This document shows positions 6,892-8,833 of a stretch of DNA of 8,833 bases, in pieces (within the stretch, counting starts at the first letter, position 1; the number at the start of each line of letters is the position of its first letter). The position numbers were made by a program, and so were the translations under genes. Origin of the DNA: Balneolaceae bacterium (GTDB taxonomy: Bacteria > Bacteroidota > Rhodothermia > Balneolales > Balneolaceae); assembly GCA_007129085.1 (NCBI GenBank), contig SKWF01000193.1, forward strand, positions 1-8,833, read 5' to 3'. The notes beneath the pieces are model-generated. The model did not search any database. It saw nothing but the letters and a program-made list of their open reading frames with translations, and was not told the origin of the DNA.

Positions 6892-8222
6892 GGCTTAACG
6901 ACAGGACGACCAACACTAAAATACGTTAAACCGGCTTCTTTCGCTCGCTTTAGATCATATAGATTTCGGCCATCAAAAATAACGGGAGCTTTCATATGTT
7001 TTGAGAAATTATCCAGATCGGGGCGGCGGAACTCGTTCCACTCCGTACAAATAATTAGCGCATCAATATCTTTTAGTACGCTGTCGCGATCGGCCATAAA
7101 CTCCATATTGTCGATCACTTTTTCGGATGTAGCAGCCTTAAACGTATCCATTGCTTCAGGATCGTAAGCTTTCATCTTCACTCCTTCATTCGCCAAAGTT
7201 TCTGCGATATAAAGTGATGGTGCTTCTCGAACATCGTCTGTCTCGGGCTTAAAGCTCAATCCCCAAATCCCAACTTTTTTCCCTTTCAGGTCGCCATTGT
7301 AATACTCTTTCATTTTTGGAATGATGGATGTCTTTTGCCCTTCATTAACATCCATAACAGATCCAAGGATTCTAAAATCGTACCCCTCTTCCCCGGCGGT
7401 ATGATGGATAGCCTGCACATCTTTCGGGAAACAGCTGCCGCCGTATCCAATTCCGGCAAACAGAAATCGCTTACCAATCCTGGAGTCTGTTCCTATACCG
7501 CGACGTACGTTATCAACATCAGCTCCTACTTTTTCGCAGACATTCGCAATTTCGTTCATAAACGTAATTTTTGTCGCCAGCATGGAGTTTGCTGCATATT
7601 TGGTCAACTCGGAACTGCGTTCATCCATCACAATTATTGGATTACCGCTGCGAACAAACGGTTCGTAGAGAGTCGTCATAATTTCGGCTGCTTTTTCGCT
7701 TCGCGTACCAACAATTACACGTTCCGGTTTCATGAAATCTTCTACCGCGGCACCCTCTCTCAAAAATTCCGGGTTCGAAACTACATCAAAATCCACATCC
7801 GTTTTGGATGAGATTTTTTCCCGCACTTTATCAGCCGTTCCAACCGGTACCGTACTTTTATTTACAACAACTTTATACTCTCCATACTTATTAAACAGGT
7901 CTCCAAGCTCATCAGCAACGCCAAGTACAAAGCTCAAATCGGCCTGACCATCAGCTCCCGGAGGAGTTGGCAGGCAGAGAAAAACAATTTCAGCATCTTT
8001 AAATGCCTCTTCCAAATTGGTTGTAAACTGAAGGCGTTTTTCACGAATGGCGCGATCAAAAACCCGGTTAAGCCCCGGTTCATAAATCGGAACTTCACCC
8101 TGCCTCATTCTCTCAACTTTCTCATTATCAATATCAACACAAGTAACGTCATTACCACTGTCGGCAAAACACGTTCCGCTTACCAGGCCTACATAGCCGG
8201 TACCAACTACTGCAATTTTCAT
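6888..8222 (-). CDS. ugd: UDP-glucose 6-dehydrogenase
   Basis: A 444-residue cytoplasmic enzyme that oxidises UDP-glucose to UDP-glucuronate with two NAD+. The N-terminal Rossmann domain begins MKIAVVGTGYVGLVSG (GxGYVG at 7-12). The conserved NPEFLREG sits at 150-157 and includes a key Glu152. TKYAANSMLATK (207-218) holds the conserved Lys208, and GYGGSCFPKD (259-268) holds the catalytic Cys264. The C-terminal UDP-binding domain starts with GLSFKPETDDVREAPS (321-336). Length is normal for the UDP-glucose/GDP-mannose dehydrogenase family, and the motifs favour UDP-glucose over GDP-mannose or UDP-ManNAc. It starts 7 nt after the greA stop codon without a clear Shine-Dalgarno site. Its product is the substrate of the next gene, so the pair forms a UDP-xylose pathway. 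Confidence 0.95.
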   Translation of the reverse strand: MKIAVVGTGYVGLVSGTCFADSGNDVTCVDIDNEKVERMRQGEVPIYEPGLNRVFDRAIREKRLQFTTNLEEAFKDAEIVFLCLPTPPGADGQADLSFVLGVADELGDLFNKYGEYKVVVNKSTVPVGTADKVREKISSKTDVDFDVVSNPEFLREGAAVEDFMKPERVIVGTRSEKAAEIMTTLYEPFVRSGNPIIVMDERSSELTKYAANSMLATKITFMNEIANVCEKVGADVDNVRRGIGTDSRIGKRFLFAGIGYGGSCFPKDVQAIHHTAGEEGYDFRILGSVMDVNEGQKTSIIPKMKEYYNGDLKGKKVGIWGLSFKPETDDVREAPSLYIAETLANEGVKMKAYDPEAMDTFKAATSEKVIDNMEFMADRDSVLKDIDALIICTEWNEFRRPDLDNFSKHMKAPVIFDGRNLYDLKRAKEAGLTYFSVGRPVVKP

Positions 8223-8229
8223 GATATTT

Positions 8230-8703
8230 TTATTTTCTTTCTATGTTTTTGATTTCTAACTCCAATGTACCTGCGGGTACATCTACTTCAACAACATCGC
8301 CTACCTCTTTGCCGAGAATAGCCTGGCCGATGGGAGAATCAACGGAAATTTTACCCGCTTTAAAATCTGCCTCATCTTTGGAGACCAGTGTATACACCAT
8401 CTCTTTATCTGTCTTTTTGTTGAGTATAGTTATGGTAGATAACAGATAAGCTTTTGTAGGATCGATATTTTTCTCATCAATGATTGATGAGGTTGCAAGT
8501 GTGTTTTCAAGTTCTGCAATTCGCGTTTCGAGATGAGCTTGGGCCTCTTTTGCCGCATCGTATTCTGCGTTCTCACTTAAATCACCCTTGGCTCGTGCCT
8601 CCGCTATGTCGTTGGCGATCTTTTTTCGCCCTTTCGTTTTCAGTTCTCTTAGTTCTTGATCTAACTTCTCGTAACCTTCCTGGGATAGATAGTTTTTCTT
8701 CAT
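8230..8703 (-). CDS. greA: Transcription elongation factor GreA
   Basis: A 157-residue factor that enters the RNA polymerase secondary channel and stimulates cleavage of backtracked RNA. The N-terminal coiled coil spans about residues 1-75. Its tip carries KGDLSENAEYDAAKEAQ, with the catalytic acidic pair Asp41 and Glu44, the GreA family signature. The C-terminal FKBP-like domain (about 80-157) includes DSPIGQAILGKEVGD and VDVPAGTLELEIKNIE. Length is normal (about 158 in most bacteria). The ATG at 8701-8703 follows GAAGGT, a purine-rich stretch very close to the start. It is the first complete gene of the leftward unit and lies only 7 nt before ugd. A hairpin with T-runs on both sides sits 30 nt upstream. 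Confidence 0.96.
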   Translation of the reverse strand: MKKNYLSQEGYEKLDQELRELKTKGRKKIANDIAEARAKGDLSENAEYDAAKEAQAHLETRIAELENTLATSSIIDEKNIDPTKAYLLSTITILNKKTDKEMVYTLVSKDEADFKAGKISVDSPIGQAILGKEVGDVVEVDVPAGTLELEIKNIERK

Positions 8704-8733
8704 ACCTTCAATAATTCATTACTTTAATGAAAT

Positions 8734-8765
8734 AAAAAAGCAGTCTCAGCAACTGCTTATTTTTT
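8734..8765. terminator. Bidirectional terminator-like hairpin upstream of greA
   Basis: AAGCAGT (8738-8744) pairs perfectly with ACTGCTT (8752-8758) around a 7-nt loop. Six T follow on the plus strand (8760-8765), and six A precede it (8734-8739), giving U6 on the minus strand. It ends 30 nt before the greA ATG. It could end a leftward gene lying beyond the right edge. It could instead lie in the greA leader and act as an attenuator. Confidence 0.7.
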
Positions 8766-8785
8766 GTTTATAAAATTTGTTCTTT

Positions 8786-8833
8786 TCAGCTTCTAAAAAT
8801 AGGGCGATAATCGCTGTTTTCCCAACTTAAAAA
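8786..8833 (-). CDS. Possible C-terminal end of an unknown upstream gene (partial)
   Basis: From the right edge, one minus-strand frame reads 15 codons, FLSWENSDYRPIFRS, then TGA at 8786-8788. The terminator-like hairpin begins 20 nt later, the arrangement expected after the last codon of a gene. A second frame (ending YF and TAG at 8793-8795) is also open, and 15 codons are too few to prove coding. I do not recognise a family. Confidence 0.3.
   Translation of the reverse strand, partial: FLSWENSDYRPIFRS
8796..8825 (-). promoter_or_regulatory. Weak candidate promoter for greA
   Basis: On the minus strand, TTGGGA (8820-8825) and TATTTT (8796-8801) are 18 nt apart, each matching four of six sigma-70 consensus bases. 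TATTTTTA also matches most of the TAnnTTTG element known from Bacteroidota promoters. An 11-bp near-palindrome GCGATAATCGC (8804-8814) lies in the spacer. If it is used, the hairpin at 8734-8765 would be inside the greA leader. The same bases may instead be the end of an upstream gene, so confidence is low. Confidence 0.2.

Noticed and set aside
7335..7811. 158-codon open frame on the plus strand
   Set aside because: It is antisense to the well-supported ugd gene. The composition (His, Asn, Phe and Cys rich) is typical of a shadow frame.

Overview
The window is a nearly solid block of leftward (minus-strand) genes. I see eight complete genes and a certain 23-codon fragment of a ninth at the left edge. 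It suggests a Gram-negative bacterium of the Bacteroidota/Balneolota/Rhodothermota type. The reasons are AT-rich leaders with few Shine-Dalgarno sites, a lipoprotein with a classical lipobox, an outer-membrane barrel ending in phenylalanine, a probable signal-peptidase cut just before Gln, and a caspase-fold lipoprotein whose closest resemblance is to Bacteroidota-style C14 proteins. The phylum is an inference; no rRNA or other marker gene is present.

Reading in the direction of transcription (right to left): an AT-rich leader with a bidirectional hairpin (8734-8765), then greA (transcript-cleavage factor), ugd (UDP-glucose 6-dehydrogenase), a UDP-glucuronate decarboxylase (uxs), a Nudix hydrolase, an Omp85-like outer-membrane barrel without POTRA domains, a large lipoprotein with an SH3-like segment and a caspase-like domain lacking its catalytic residues, and an EamA/DMT transporter. 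Spacing is tight: a 7-nt gap, a 58-nt gap, an 8-nt overlap, a 94-nt overlap, a 9-nt gap and a 1-nt overlap. greA to the transporter is therefore probably one transcription unit. After a 163-nt gap comes pta (phosphate acetyltransferase). Then follows a 382-nt intergenic region with three back-to-back hairpins, a T9 run and a perfect GAAACGTTTC palindrome. The first 23 codons of sufB (Fe-S scaffold protein) run off the left end.

Functionally, ugd and uxs form a two-step route UDP-glucose to UDP-glucuronate to UDP-xylose. The next genes look like an envelope module: an outer-membrane barrel, an envelope lipoprotein with a pseudo-caspase domain, and an inner-membrane permease. No glycosyltransferase is present to show where UDP-xylose is used. 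pta and sufB look like ordinary metabolic neighbours.

The most unusual item is the pseudo-caspase lipoprotein coupled to the POTRA-less Omp85-like barrel. Next is the barrel gene's start, which lies 94 nt inside the Nudix gene and contains a small in-frame duplication. I see no CRISPR array, tRNA, rRNA, transposase or phage gene.
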